Of a DNA stretch of 64,000 bases, positions 51,860 to 60,330 are shown one piece after another (position 1 is the stretch's first letter; each line of letters begins with the position of its first letter). The translations under genes were made by a program, and so were the position numbers. The notes under the pieces are model-generated. The model saw nothing but the letters and a program-made list of their open reading frames with translations. It did not search any database and was not told the origin of the DNA. Location of the stretch: NCBI GenBank assembly GCA_027531445.1, contig JAPZRK010000046.1, forward strand, positions 44,650 to 108,649. Direction: 5' to 3'. The DNA is from Leptospira sp. Lineage in GTDB: Bacteria; Spirochaetota; Leptospiria; Leptospirales; Leptospiraceae.

Positions 51860-53305
51860 ATGAAAAAAATCATCTACGGTGTAGGTGGCTTCTTTGGTTT
51901 ACTAATTGCTATACTTATTTTAGCACTGGTGTTTGCTGGAAGCTTTATCACAAAGGAGTTTTTGGTAACACAAATAGAAAGCGCCATCAATGTTCGAGCC
52001 AATGTAGAGAAGGTAAACATCAATTTGTTCAGTGCACTTTCCAGTGTTGAAGTAGAAGGTGTCCAATTAAATTATCGAGATTCGGTTGCAGACAAGGGAA
52101 CGCCACTTGCTGAAAGGAAGTCAATGGGAAATGCTGTGATTTCGATCGGCAAAGCAGATGTTAAGTTATCACTAATCGGCCTGCTTCAAAAAAAATTCGA
52201 AGTCAAAAAGATACTTTTATCAGAGCCGAAGGTTTCGTTCATCATGTTCGAAAACGGTTCCAACAACCTAACAAGTCTTTTTAAAGCTCCGGCGACAGTG
52301 AATGGAGAACCAAATCCTGCGCTCAGTCCAGAAGCCATAGCAGAGAGAAAAAAAGAAGCCGAGGAAGAAAGGCAAGCAGCAAAAGACGCCCCGCCCGCTG
52401 AGCCGTTCTCTGCAAAAGATATCCCAGTTGCGATCGGCATGGGAGTCGTTGGTGCCGAAAAAGGTGACATCCAAGTTACTATGAAAAAATCAGGTCAAGT
52501 CATCCAAATCAAAAACTTAGATTTCAAATTGACTGATATCGATATAGACGGAGCCGACCTTGCTTCGCATAACCATGTAGGTGTAGAGTTTAGAGCAGAT
52601 ATCTCGCTCATCGGAAAAAACAAAGAAGAAGCGTCTCGTTTCCTTTTGGATACCAACGGGGATCTCCAACCGTTTGTAGTAGAATCTGGTCTTGTTAACC
52701 CGCTCGTATTTTACAATGTTACAATGAAAGAAGATTCTTTTATGTCAGGATTTGCCGCCTTTGATGCGATAGCCGGTGAACTACCGCTATTAAACCAAGC
52801 TGGTCTGAAATTAGATAAATTGAAAGAAAAGGCAATCCTTGAAAAAGACGTAAGCTTCAAAATATCTTACAGCGATGGTAAAATCACCTTTTTAGATGAA
52901 CCACTTTTCCCATCCAAAAATTACGATCTTCAAATCGTAAAAGGCTCCTTTCTTGTAATTACAAACAACACTCACGAAATGAAAATGGGAATGTTGTATG
53001 ACAAGGAGGAATCCAAGAAATCCATAGCTGGCGTTGATTCAAAAATTGCGGAAGCAACAAAGGGACAGGGCGATCCAAAGGAACTCCGAAACAAAATCCT
53101 TGGTTCTCTCATAAAGGATGATAGATTGAATATTCCTTTTAAAACATCAGGTGATATAAAAAATCCAACGGTGACTTTGGGTGTAGAGATCGGCTCTTTA
53201 TCGGATCTTTTGGGAGGAGCGATCAAAGGTGCCATCAAAGGAAAAATCGGTGAAGAATTGAAGAAAATTCCTGGCGGAGATGCGTTGAAGAAATTCGGGT
53301 TTTAA
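51860..53305 (+). CDS. AsmA-like membrane-anchored envelope protein
   Basis: This 481-residue protein has one N-terminal membrane helix (about 4-29), followed by a mostly periplasmic part with AsmA-like beginnings (ALSSVEVEGVQL, SIGKADVKLSLIGLLQKK). A Glu/Ala-rich linker at about 155-178 precedes LDFKLTDIDID-type strands. The C-terminus (KNPTVTLGVEIGSLSDLLGG) is typical of AsmA-related proteins. Relatives bridge the periplasm or move lipids to the outer membrane. AGGAGA precedes the ATG, and a strong terminator follows the stop. Confidence 0.8.
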   Translation: MKKIIYGVGGFFGLLIAILILALVFAGSFITKEFLVTQIESAINVRANVEKVNINLFSALSSVEVEGVQLNYRDSVADKGTPLAERKSMGNAVISIGKADVKLSLIGLLQKKFEVKKILLSEPKVSFIMFENGSNNLTSLFKAPATVNGEPNPALSPEAIAERKKEAEEERQAAKDAPPAEPFSAKDIPVAIGMGVVGAEKGDIQVTMKKSGQVIQIKNLDFKLTDIDIDGADLASHNHVGVEFRADISLIGKNKEEASRFLLDTNGDLQPFVVESGLVNPLVFYNVTMKEDSFMSGFAAFDAIAGELPLLNQAGLKLDKLKEKAILEKDVSFKISYSDGKITFLDEPLFPSKNYDLQIVKGSFLVITNNTHEMKMGMLYDKEESKKSIAGVDSKIAEATKGQGDPKELRNKILGSLIKDDRLNIPFKTSGDIKNPTVTLGVEIGSLSDLLGGAIKGAIKGKIGEELKKIPGGDALKKFGF

Positions 53306-53315
53306 ACTAATGGTT

Positions 53316-53358
53316 ACGTTTCAAATGTAGCACTAACCGCTATATTTGAAACGTTTTT
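53316..53358 (+). terminator. Strong intrinsic terminator after the AsmA-like gene
   Basis: A 16-base stem (53316-53331 with 53339-53354, one G-U pair) closes a seven-base loop and is followed by five T (53354-53358). It lies 11 bases after the AsmA-like stop. Its tail overlaps the first in-frame TTG of the cyclase frame, which argues that the cyclase starts further downstream. Confidence 0.87.
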
Positions 53359-53383
53359 GACTTTCTTTAACAAAGAGCCGATC

Positions 53384-55477
53384 TTGAAATTCAAATCACA
53401 ACTACTTTCGATTCTATTCGCATTGCCAGTCACCTTGCATGCGACCGATCTAAATACATTTGCTTCAGGCTCGCTAATTGGCAAAGCCATTCAGGTATTT
53501 GTTGATAAAACTGGAACACAAAATATCGAAGGCATACAGAATTTAGATAAGTCTAGTTTTGAAGTCTCAAAACTAGACACTTTAAACTTTGGCCACACTC
53601 CTTACACCTATTGGCTGAAATTTGATTTTTCGAATTCATTCAATCACAGTATCACCAGATTATTGGAAATCGAATATAATAATATAGATGAGGTAGAATT
53701 TTTTGAACCCGAGTATACTGAATCGAAAATTTCTATTCAACGGTTTGAATCATATACTGCTGGCATGCAATACCCTTTTCAAATTCGAAATATTAACCAT
53801 AGAAACTTTCTATATCTAATTGAAATTGGTCCAAATGAAAATAAAACATATTACATAAAAACTAAGACGATGGGTGGACTCATCTTACCTATCTATCTTT
53901 GGGAAGAAAAAGAATATAACTCGTTCGATTCCCTTAGGCTGCAAGGCCTTGGCTTTTACTTTGGTATCATGTTTGTAATGATCATTTATAACTTTTTCAT
54001 TTTTATTTCCGTTAGAGAAATTAGCTATTTATACTACATTGGTTATATTTTTGGATTGAGTGGCATTCAACTTGTTCTGACTGGAATCGGTTTTCAAAAC
54101 TTTTGGCCGAAGCATACATGGTTCCAACAAAACGCATATGTGATTTTTTCAACAGTATGTATGAGTATGTCACTCTTATTCGCAAAGTCATTTCTCAATA
54201 TCAAAATCATATCTAAGCGATTAAACTTCCTCATTAATTTTCTCGTTTACTTAAATATTCTTATTCTGATTTCAATTTTTTTATTTCCTAGAAGCATAAC
54301 AATTATAGCTGGAATTTTCATATCCGTTCCTAGTGTAATAACTGCTATATTTTGTGGAGTTTTTAGTTATCTCAGTCATTATCGTCCAGCACGGTATTAC
54401 CTTCTCGCATTTTCCATGCTTATCTTAAGTGGCCTAGTTATGATTATGAAATTTTTAAATCTGATCGATTCGAATTTTTTTTCAGATTATGGTCTTTTTC
54501 TCGGTTCATGCATGGAAGTGATTTTATTATCATTTGCATTAGCATCACGAATCAATACAATTAAAAAAGAAAAAGAAGAAGCCCAGGCAAAATCATTGGA
54601 AATGCAAAAGATCCTCACGGAATCTTATGCCCGGTTCGTTCCGCGTGATTTTTTATCGAATTTAGGGAAAGATTCTATTTTAGATGTAAGGCTTGGCGAC
54701 CAAATTCAAAAGGATATGGCAGTGCTCTTTAGTGATATCAGATCCTTCACTACCTTATCCGAGAAAATGACACCTGCGGAAAATTTTAATTTTATCAATT
54801 CTTATTTGAGCAGAATGAGCCCTATTATTCAGCGTAACAAGGGTTTTATTGATAAATTCATTGGTGACGCGATCATGGCTTTGTTTGACAAGTCGGTGAT
54901 CGATGCAGTGCGTGCTGGCATTGAAATGCACATTTATTTAATAGAATACAATTCCTATCGGAAAAACCGAGAGTATGATCCAATCGATATTGGCGTCGGA
55001 ATCCATACAGGATCCCTAATGCTTGGAACAATTGGTGCTGAGGAAAGATTAGAAGGAACGGTAATTTCCGACACAGTAAATTTAGCATCACGCATAGAAA
55101 ACCTAACAAAAGTGTATGGTTCAAAGATCGCAGTTAGTGAAGCAACGATTGATGCTGTGAAAAGTGCAGGAGCATTTTCCTACAGGTTCTTAGATCGTGT
55201 AAAAGTGAAAGGTAAGGAAACTCCAGTTTCCATTTATGAAATTTTGGATGCAGATGAACCAAATTTAAAATCGGCAAAATTGGATACCATCATAGATTAT
55301 GATAAAGCCGTGACCTTGTTTCATATGCACGAACTGAAGGAATCAAAAGAATTTTTCAATCAGGTGATATTAAAAAATCCGAACGACAAAGCTTCGCAAC
55401 TTTATCTTAAGCGCATCTTTGGATTACAAAATCCTGTTACGATCAGTAGTGAAGATACTTTTATGGCAGGTGAATAA
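53384..55477 (+). CDS. 7TMR-DISM membrane adenylate/guanylate cyclase
   Basis: I chose the TTG at 53384 (697 residues) because it gives a clean signal peptide (SQLLSILFALPVTLHA). The first in-frame TTG at 53357 lies within the terminator tail. Order: an extracytoplasmic 7TMR-DISM domain (about 20-170), seven membrane helices (about 180-390), a coiled linker and a class III cyclase domain (about 440-620). The cyclase carries MAVLFSDIRSFTTLSEKM and FIDKFIGDAIMALFDK, which hold the two metal Asp residues, then TVNLASRIENLTK. It should make cAMP or cGMP on an external signal. The base choice is not settled by eye. Confidence 0.9.
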   Translation: MKFKSQLLSILFALPVTLHATDLNTFASGSLIGKAIQVFVDKTGTQNIEGIQNLDKSSFEVSKLDTLNFGHTPYTYWLKFDFSNSFNHSITRLLEIEYNNIDEVEFFEPEYTESKISIQRFESYTAGMQYPFQIRNINHRNFLYLIEIGPNENKTYYIKTKTMGGLILPIYLWEEKEYNSFDSLRLQGLGFYFGIMFVMIIYNFFIFISVREISYLYYIGYIFGLSGIQLVLTGIGFQNFWPKHTWFQQNAYVIFSTVCMSMSLLFAKSFLNIKIISKRLNFLINFLVYLNILILISIFLFPRSITIIAGIFISVPSVITAIFCGVFSYLSHYRPARYYLLAFSMLILSGLVMIMKFLNLIDSNFFSDYGLFLGSCMEVILLSFALASRINTIKKEKEEAQAKSLEMQKILTESYARFVPRDFLSNLGKDSILDVRLGDQIQKDMAVLFSDIRSFTTLSEKMTPAENFNFINSYLSRMSPIIQRNKGFIDKFIGDAIMALFDKSVIDAVRAGIEMHIYLIEYNSYRKNREYDPIDIGVGIHTGSLMLGTIGAEERLEGTVISDTVNLASRIENLTKVYGSKIAVSEATIDAVKSAGAFSYRFLDRVKVKGKETPVSIYEILDADEPNLKSAKLDTIIDYDKAVTLFHMHELKESKEFFNQVILKNPNDKASQLYLKRIFGLQNPVTISSEDTFMAGE

Positions 55478-55478
55478 A

Positions 55479-55512
55479 AAAGCCCTCAGACCAAATTTGA
55501 TCCAAGGGCTTT
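55479..55512 (-). terminator. Intrinsic terminator of typA
   Basis: AAAGCCCT (55479-55486) and AGGGCTTT (55505-55512) pair over an 18-base loop. On the minus strand the stem runs into a T-rich tract (complement of the A-run at 55476-55481), so it ends the typA transcript. In the plus direction only three T follow, giving weaker termination of the cyclase transcript. Confidence 0.8.
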
Positions 55513-55548
55513 ACTCTCATCCTTGGTTAAGAACGATAGCGAAATCGT

Positions 55549-57360
55549 TTAGTTACGGCCGCCACCAGCTCGCTTGCGCATCGAAGCATCTAGAATCTTC
55601 TTACGAAGACGTAGACTTTGTGGTGTTACCTCAAGAAGTTCGTCATCATCCAAAAATTCTATCGATTGTTCCAGTGTCAATTTTTTGGGAGGAGTCAAAC
55701 GAATCGCTTCGTCCGATCCAGATGCCCTTACGTTTGTTAATTTTTTTTCCCGAACTGGATTCACTTCTAAATCTGATTCTCTGGCATTCATTCCTAAAAT
55801 CATACCAGGATAAACAGATACTTGTGGTTCAATGAAAAGATCGCCACGTTCTTGAACTTTCCAGAGTGCATATGCCGTTGCCTCGCCCGCGTCCATAGAA
55901 ATGAGCGCACCATTCTTACGGCCTGGAATTTCACCTTTGTATTTGTCATAACGAAGGAAACGGCTGGACATCACACCTTCACCACGAGTTTCCGAGATAA
56001 AGTGTCCTCTGAATCCAATGAGACCACGAGTAGGAATTTCATATTCAACTCGTGTGATTCCGGATGCATGAGTTTCCATGCTATGGAGTTCTCCTTTTCG
56101 TCGATTCAACTCTTGAATCACTGCACCAGAGAACTGTTCAGGTAGATCCATCACCAAATTTTCGTAAGGCTCTGTTTTTTCACCCTTTTCGTTGGATTTC
56201 ATGATCACTTCTGGTCTGGAAACTTGCAATTCGTAACCTTCACGTCTCATAGTTTCGATCAAGATAGAAAGATGGAGTTCGCCGCGACCCAATATTTTAA
56301 AACGATCTTTGTCATCGGTCTCTTCGAGTTTGAGAGCAACATTTGTTTCTAGTTCTCGGTCGAGTCTCTCTCTAAGGTTACGAGTTGTGACAAACTTTCC
56401 TTCTTTGCCAGCAAACGGGGAGTTGTTGATCATAAAGAACATGGAAACTGTTGGCTCTTCCACTTCAATTGCAGGAAGGGGAAGTGGGTTTCCTAAATCG
56501 CAAACGGTATCCCCAATGAACATGTCAGGAATACCGGCAATCGCTACGATATCACCGGAGAATGCTTCTTCGATTTCGTATCTTTGCAATCCTTCGTAAC
56601 CGTATAATTTTGTAATTTTGTAATTTGCAGTTTTACCATCGGTCTTTGCAAGAGTGACATCTTGTCCTCTTTTGATTGCTCCTGCATAGATTTTTCCGAT
56701 CGCAATCCTTCCTACGTACTCGTTGTAGTCAAGGGCGACCACTTGGAATTGCAGTGGGCGTTTGTCGTCCGTCTTCACTGGCGGAACGTGAGAAAGAACC
56801 TTATCTAGTAGCGGCTCAATCGAGCTACCTGGAGACTCTTTGAGTTCATTGACCGCCCAGCCTTGCTTTGCTGATGCGTAAATGATGGGAAAGTCAAGTT
56901 GTTCTTCCGTTGCACCCAAGTCAGAAAACAGATCGAATACCTTATCGACTGCAAATGCTGGCCTTGCACCATCACGATCCACTTTATTGACCACAACAAT
57001 GGGCTTGTGACCCAACTGGAGCGATTTTCCTAGCACAAACCGAGTCTGAGGCATAGGTCCGTCAAATGCGTCAACGAGTAGAAGAGTACAATCCGTCATG
57101 GAGAGAACTCGTTCCACTTCACCACCGAAATCGGCGTGACCCGGTGTATCCATAATATTAATGCGTGTGCCTTTGTACTTGACAGACGTGTTCTTTGCGA
57201 GGATAGTAATCCCCTTCTCTTGTTCTAGAGCGTTAGAATCCATGATTCTTTCTCTATCTTCTTTTGCTGTGACCGCGCCAGTGTGGCGTAAAATGCAATC
57301 AGTAAGTGTTGTCTTGCCATGGTCGACGTGAGCAATGATAGCGATATTTCGAATTTCCAT
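55549..57360 (-). CDS. typA: Translational GTPase TypA/BipA
   Basis: TypA (603 residues from ATG 57360; a TTG at 57372 is an alternative) is an EF-G-like ribosome-associated GTPase involved in stress adaptation and 50S assembly. G1 is AHVDHGKTTL, G2 and the switch follow at ERIMDSNALEQEKGITI, G3 is DTPGHADFGGEV, G4 is NKVDRDGARP, and a C-terminal domain contains TRGLIGFRGHF and EGVMSSRF. It ends in a Lys/Arg/Gly-rich tail. It is divergent from rplU. Confidence 0.96.
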   Translation of the reverse strand: MEIRNIAIIAHVDHGKTTLTDCILRHTGAVTAKEDRERIMDSNALEQEKGITILAKNTSVKYKGTRINIMDTPGHADFGGEVERVLSMTDCTLLLVDAFDGPMPQTRFVLGKSLQLGHKPIVVVNKVDRDGARPAFAVDKVFDLFSDLGATEEQLDFPIIYASAKQGWAVNELKESPGSSIEPLLDKVLSHVPPVKTDDKRPLQFQVVALDYNEYVGRIAIGKIYAGAIKRGQDVTLAKTDGKTANYKITKLYGYEGLQRYEIEEAFSGDIVAIAGIPDMFIGDTVCDLGNPLPLPAIEVEEPTVSMFFMINNSPFAGKEGKFVTTRNLRERLDRELETNVALKLEETDDKDRFKILGRGELHLSILIETMRREGYELQVSRPEVIMKSNEKGEKTEPYENLVMDLPEQFSGAVIQELNRRKGELHSMETHASGITRVEYEIPTRGLIGFRGHFISETRGEGVMSSRFLRYDKYKGEIPGRKNGALISMDAGEATAYALWKVQERGDLFIEPQVSVYPGMILGMNARESDLEVNPVREKKLTNVRASGSDEAIRLTPPKKLTLEQSIEFLDDDELLEVTPQSLRLRKKILDASMRKRAGGGRN

Positions 57361-57474
57361 TGTTTTTACCAAAAATTCGGAAAGCGTTCAGCTGTCGATG
57401 TGGATTTAAATTTGACAAGGTAGAATGCTAAGAAATCCTGGTAAGAACCACTAGTACGAGATTAGGAAAGGTAT

Positions 57475-57783
57475 ATGTTTGCCATTATAGAACTCGGAGC
57501 TAAACAATTTAAAGTTGCTCCAGACATGTTTTTCGTTGCTGATAAGACGGTCAACGCCGTAGGTAATAGTTTTGATGCAAAGGTTCTTCTCCTTTCCGAC
57601 GACAATAAGGTGAATATCGGAGCGCCGGCACTTACTTCAGCAAAAGTTACTCTTAAAGTTGTAGAAGACTGCAAAGGTGAAAAGATTCACGGTTTCAAAT
57701 ATAAGAAACGTAAGAACTACAAAAAAGCTTGGGGTCATAGACAACAGCTTCAAAAGTTCCAAGTGGTTTCTATTAGCGGTTAG
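57475..57783 (+). CDS. rplU: 50S ribosomal protein L21
   Basis: This 102-residue protein starts MFAIIELGAKQFKV and contains the L21 signature (KKRKNYKKAWGHRQ) near the C-terminus. L21 binds 23S rRNA domain I of the large subunit. It forms the usual rplU-prp-rpmA unit, with the next start immediately after the stop. TTGACA at 57413 could be a -35 box, but I see no matching -10. Confidence 0.97.
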   Translation: MFAIIELGAKQFKVAPDMFFVADKTVNAVGNSFDAKVLLLSDDNKVNIGAPALTSAKVTLKVVEDCKGEKIHGFKYKKRKNYKKAWGHRQQLQKFQVVSISG

Positions 57784-58110
57784 TTGATTCGGGTTATCGT
57801 ATACAATAAGGAAGGTCTGATCGCAGGTTTCCAAGTAGTAGGACATGCTCCGAAAGAATTTGGTGTTTCGGGTGAAAATCTCCTCTGTGCAGGAGTTTCT
57901 ACTCTACTACAATCCGTTCACTCCTATATGGGATGGAAGGATAGGCTGGAAAGCGAAACAAAGGAAAATGGAATTCTCGAGTTTATGGTTCGCAAGGATC
58001 ATTTGGAAGGTTTCCAATCACTCGGAGAAATGGTAAAGTTCGGATTACAGAGCTTGGCCATAAACCACTCTACCGCGATCAAGATCACAGATGAAATAAT
58101 AAAGGGGTAA
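57784..58110 (+). CDS. prp: Ribosomal-processing cysteine protease Prp-like protein
   Basis: This 108-residue protein starts at TTG 57784, directly after rplU. It has the Prp pattern: GHAPKEFG with catalytic-type His21, then ENLLCAGVSTL with Cys35. In the family as I recall it the segment reads GxDxVCA; here an Asn takes the Asp position. Prp removes an N-terminal extension from L27 in Firmicutes. The adjacent rpmA encodes an L27 that starts MATKKGG and has no such extension, so the substrate here is unclear. Confidence 0.88.
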   Translation: MIRVIVYNKEGLIAGFQVVGHAPKEFGVSGENLLCAGVSTLLQSVHSYMGWKDRLESETKENGILEFMVRKDHLEGFQSLGEMVKFGLQSLAINHSTAIKITDEIIKG

Positions 58111-58113
58111 AAA

Positions 58114-58371
58114 ATGGCTACAAAGAAAGGTGGGGGATCCACAAAGAACGGTCGCGATTCGGTATCAAAAAGATTAGGTGTGAAAGTCTACGGTGGTCAA
58201 TTTGCCGTTGCTGGAAACATCATTGTCAGACAACGCGGAACCGAGTTCAAACCTGGTAAAAACGTAGGGATCGGCAGAGATCATACTCTTTTTGCTTTAA
58301 CTGATGGAGTTGTCACTTTCGAACACGTAACAAAAGAAAGACAACAAGTATCGGTTTACCCGAAAAACTAA
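58114..58371 (+). CDS. rpmA: 50S ribosomal protein L27
   Basis: This 85-residue L27 begins MATKKGGGSTKNGRDSVSKR, the form without a cleavable N-terminal extension, and continues with KVYGGQFAVAGNIIVRQRG. The N-terminal tail of L27 reaches the peptidyl-transferase centre. The codon three positions before the ATG is a stop, so no longer start exists. A good intrinsic terminator follows at 58408. Confidence 0.97.
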   Translation: MATKKGGGSTKNGRDSVSKRLGVKVYGGQFAVAGNIIVRQRGTEFKPGKNVGIGRDHTLFALTDGVVTFEHVTKERQQVSVYPKN

Positions 58372-58407
58372 AGCTTTCTCCTTGCTCGCGCGAGGTGAAA
58401 GCCAAAG

Positions 58408-58443
58408 AAACCCGTTTGAGGTAGACCTCTTACGGGTTTTTTT
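58408..58443 (+). terminator. Intrinsic terminator after rpmA
   Basis: AAACCCGT (58408-58415) pairs with ACGGGTTT (58432-58439). Inside it GAGGT (58418-58422) pairs with ACCTC (58425-58429), the two stems being joined by symmetrical TT bulges. T-rich sequence runs to 58443. It ends the rplU-prp-rpmA transcript. The obgE start lies ten bases beyond, so the downstream genes need read-through or a promoter here. Confidence 0.85.
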
Positions 58444-58453
58444 ATTGGAAAAC

Positions 58454-59455
58454 ATGACAAGCTTTATAGACGAAGTTCCTATTAGAATCAAAGCAGGCCA
58501 CGGTGGACCTGGTGCTGTGCATTTTCACAAAGAAAAATTCGTCGAGTTTGGCGGACCGGATGGTGGAGATGGGGGTCGAGGTGGAGATGTCATCATCATT
58601 GCGGAATCACGCATTATGACGCTAGAAACATTTTTACCTGACAGAATGTACGCCGCAGAAGACGGCGAACCAGGTTCAGGCAATGACAAACATGGTAAGG
58701 ATGGAGAAGATTTAACCATCAAAGTCCCTGTAGGTACGCAAGTATTTGATGCACTTACCATGGAACTTATCTATGATTTTACAAAAGACGGTGAAGAATA
58801 CGTCATCGCCAAAGGAGGGAGAGGTGGTAAAGGAAATACTTTCTTTAAATCATCTACCCACCAAACACCCAGATTCTCTCAACCAGGCGAAGACGGTGAT
58901 TCATTTTCCGTCATTTTTCAATTAAAACTTTTAGCAGATATCGGCATCGTTGGCTTACCTAATGCAGGTAAGTCTACCCTACTCGCGAAAATCACTCATG
59001 CTCATCCAAAAATTGCCGGTTATGCGTTCACGACTCTTTCGCCGAATTTAGGTGTAGTTCATCGGGATCACGATTCTTTTCGTTATACGGTAGCTGATAT
59101 CCCGGGGATCATAGAAGGTGCGTCTCAGGGCGTTGGCCTTGGATTGTCCTTTTTAAAACATATTGAGCGTGTCCAGGGAATCTTGTTCCTCTTTGATGGA
59201 AGCAATCTTTATCTAGAAGAAGAATTGGAAATGTTGCGAAATGAGCTCGGTTCTTATAATGAAAAATTATTACAGAAGCCTTTCCTACTCGTAATCAATA
59301 AAATCGATATTTGGGATGACCCAAAGTTTACAGAAGAAATCAAACAGAATTATTCAAGGTTTGGTGAGATCATCCTGATCTCGGCAGATAAGGAAACCAA
59401 TTTAGATTTCCTTTTAGAACGAATTGACCAAGTATTTTTTTCGGATCGAATCTGA
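58454..59455 (+). CDS. obgE: GTPase Obg (ObgE/CgtA)
   Basis: Obg (333 residues from ATG 58454; a longer frame back to 58382 runs through the terminator and is rejected) has the glycine-rich N-terminal OBG fold (IKAGHGGPGAVHFHKEKF, GPDGGDGGRGGDV) and a G domain with GLPNAGKST, GYAFTTLSPNLG, DIPGIIEGAS and NKID. It binds the 50S subunit and couples ribosome assembly to growth. It ends one base into proB (ATGA overlap) and has no C-terminal extension. Confidence 0.95.
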   Translation: MTSFIDEVPIRIKAGHGGPGAVHFHKEKFVEFGGPDGGDGGRGGDVIIIAESRIMTLETFLPDRMYAAEDGEPGSGNDKHGKDGEDLTIKVPVGTQVFDALTMELIYDFTKDGEEYVIAKGGRGGKGNTFFKSSTHQTPRFSQPGEDGDSFSVIFQLKLLADIGIVGLPNAGKSTLLAKITHAHPKIAGYAFTTLSPNLGVVHRDHDSFRYTVADIPGIIEGASQGVGLGLSFLKHIERVQGILFLFDGSNLYLEEELEMLRNELGSYNEKLLQKPFLLVINKIDIWDDPKFTEEIKQNYSRFGEIILISADKETNLDFLLERIDQVFFSDRI

Positions 59456-60330
59456 TGAATCATAGTAGAATTGATTACCTACCACTGATCCAAAGAGCTA
59501 AAACCATCGTTATAAAAATAGGTTCGGCGCGGGTATCAGGCTCTTTGGATAAAACAAATGATTTTCTTTTTGGTCTCGCTGGTGAAATTCGTTCATTAAG
59601 AGACAATGGGAAAGAGGTAATCTTAGTTTCTTCTGGCGCGATCGCACAAGGCAAAAAATTATTTGCAAAAATTAAGCCAGGAAATGATCCATCTGCACCT
59701 ACTCTTTCCGAAAAACAAGCATTTGCCGCAATGGGACAAAATCGGTTATTAAATTTGTATGAAAGCTTTTTTAGTAGAGTTAATATACCGATTGCACAAA
59801 TTTTATTTGGTCGAAGAGATTTGAATGAAGAAAGTAGCTTCGTAAATCTAAAAACGACCTTCCGTCAGCTTTTAGATTGGGGAGTTCTGCCCATTGTAAA
59901 CGAAAATGATTCTATCTCAACTGAAGAGATAAATCTTGGTGATAACGATATACTATCTTCTATCGTTGCCTCTACCGTTGGAGCAGACCTTTTACTGATA
60001 CTAACGGGTGTCGATGGTTTCCTCGTAAACGGGAATAAAGTCGATCTACTGGAAGATATAACACCTACAAATGAATCATTTGCAACAGGTCCATCAGGTC
60101 CAGGTACTGGTGGGATGGCAACAAAACTAAGAGCTGCTAAACTAATACTTCCCAATGGAATTTTAACCGGTATCATTAACGGAGAATCGAAATCCCCTAT
60201 TTCCCAATTTTTTCAAAATCCAGCATTTGGAACATTAATTGGAAATTTGAAGAATCCTCATAAAACCATGGGGGCAAGCGAGATTCAAAACCGTTTCTTC
60301 TCAATTACGAAAGAGGAAGGTATTCTATGA
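59455..60330 (+). CDS. proB: Glutamate 5-kinase (short form, no PUA domain)
   Basis: ProB (291 residues) phosphorylates glutamate, the first step to proline. Visible are KIGSARVSGS, VSSGAIAQGKKL, the NENDSIST motif, GDNDILSSIVA and GPGTGGMATKLRAAKL. It lacks the C-terminal PUA domain found in E. coli ProB, a known short form. Its start overlaps the obgE stop and its stop overlaps the proA start, so the three are coupled. Proline feedback sites cannot be assessed. Confidence 0.95.
   Translation: MNHSRIDYLPLIQRAKTIVIKIGSARVSGSLDKTNDFLFGLAGEIRSLRDNGKEVILVSSGAIAQGKKLFAKIKPGNDPSAPTLSEKQAFAAMGQNRLLNLYESFFSRVNIPIAQILFGRRDLNEESSFVNLKTTFRQLLDWGVLPIVNENDSISTEEINLGDNDILSSIVASTVGADLLLILTGVDGFLVNGNKVDLLEDITPTNESFATGPSGPGTGGMATKLRAAKLILPNGILTGIINGESKSPISQFFQNPAFGTLIGNLKNPHKTMGASEIQNRFFSITKEEGIL

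Noticed and set aside
57412..57440. TTGACA upstream of rplU as a promoter
   Set aside because: A perfect -35 box is present, but I found no acceptable -10 box at 16 to 18 bases, so it is only mentioned in the rplU entry.
58382..58453. N-terminal extension of obgE
   Set aside because: It passes through the rpmA terminator, and OBG proteins begin at the MTSFIDEV-type start used here.
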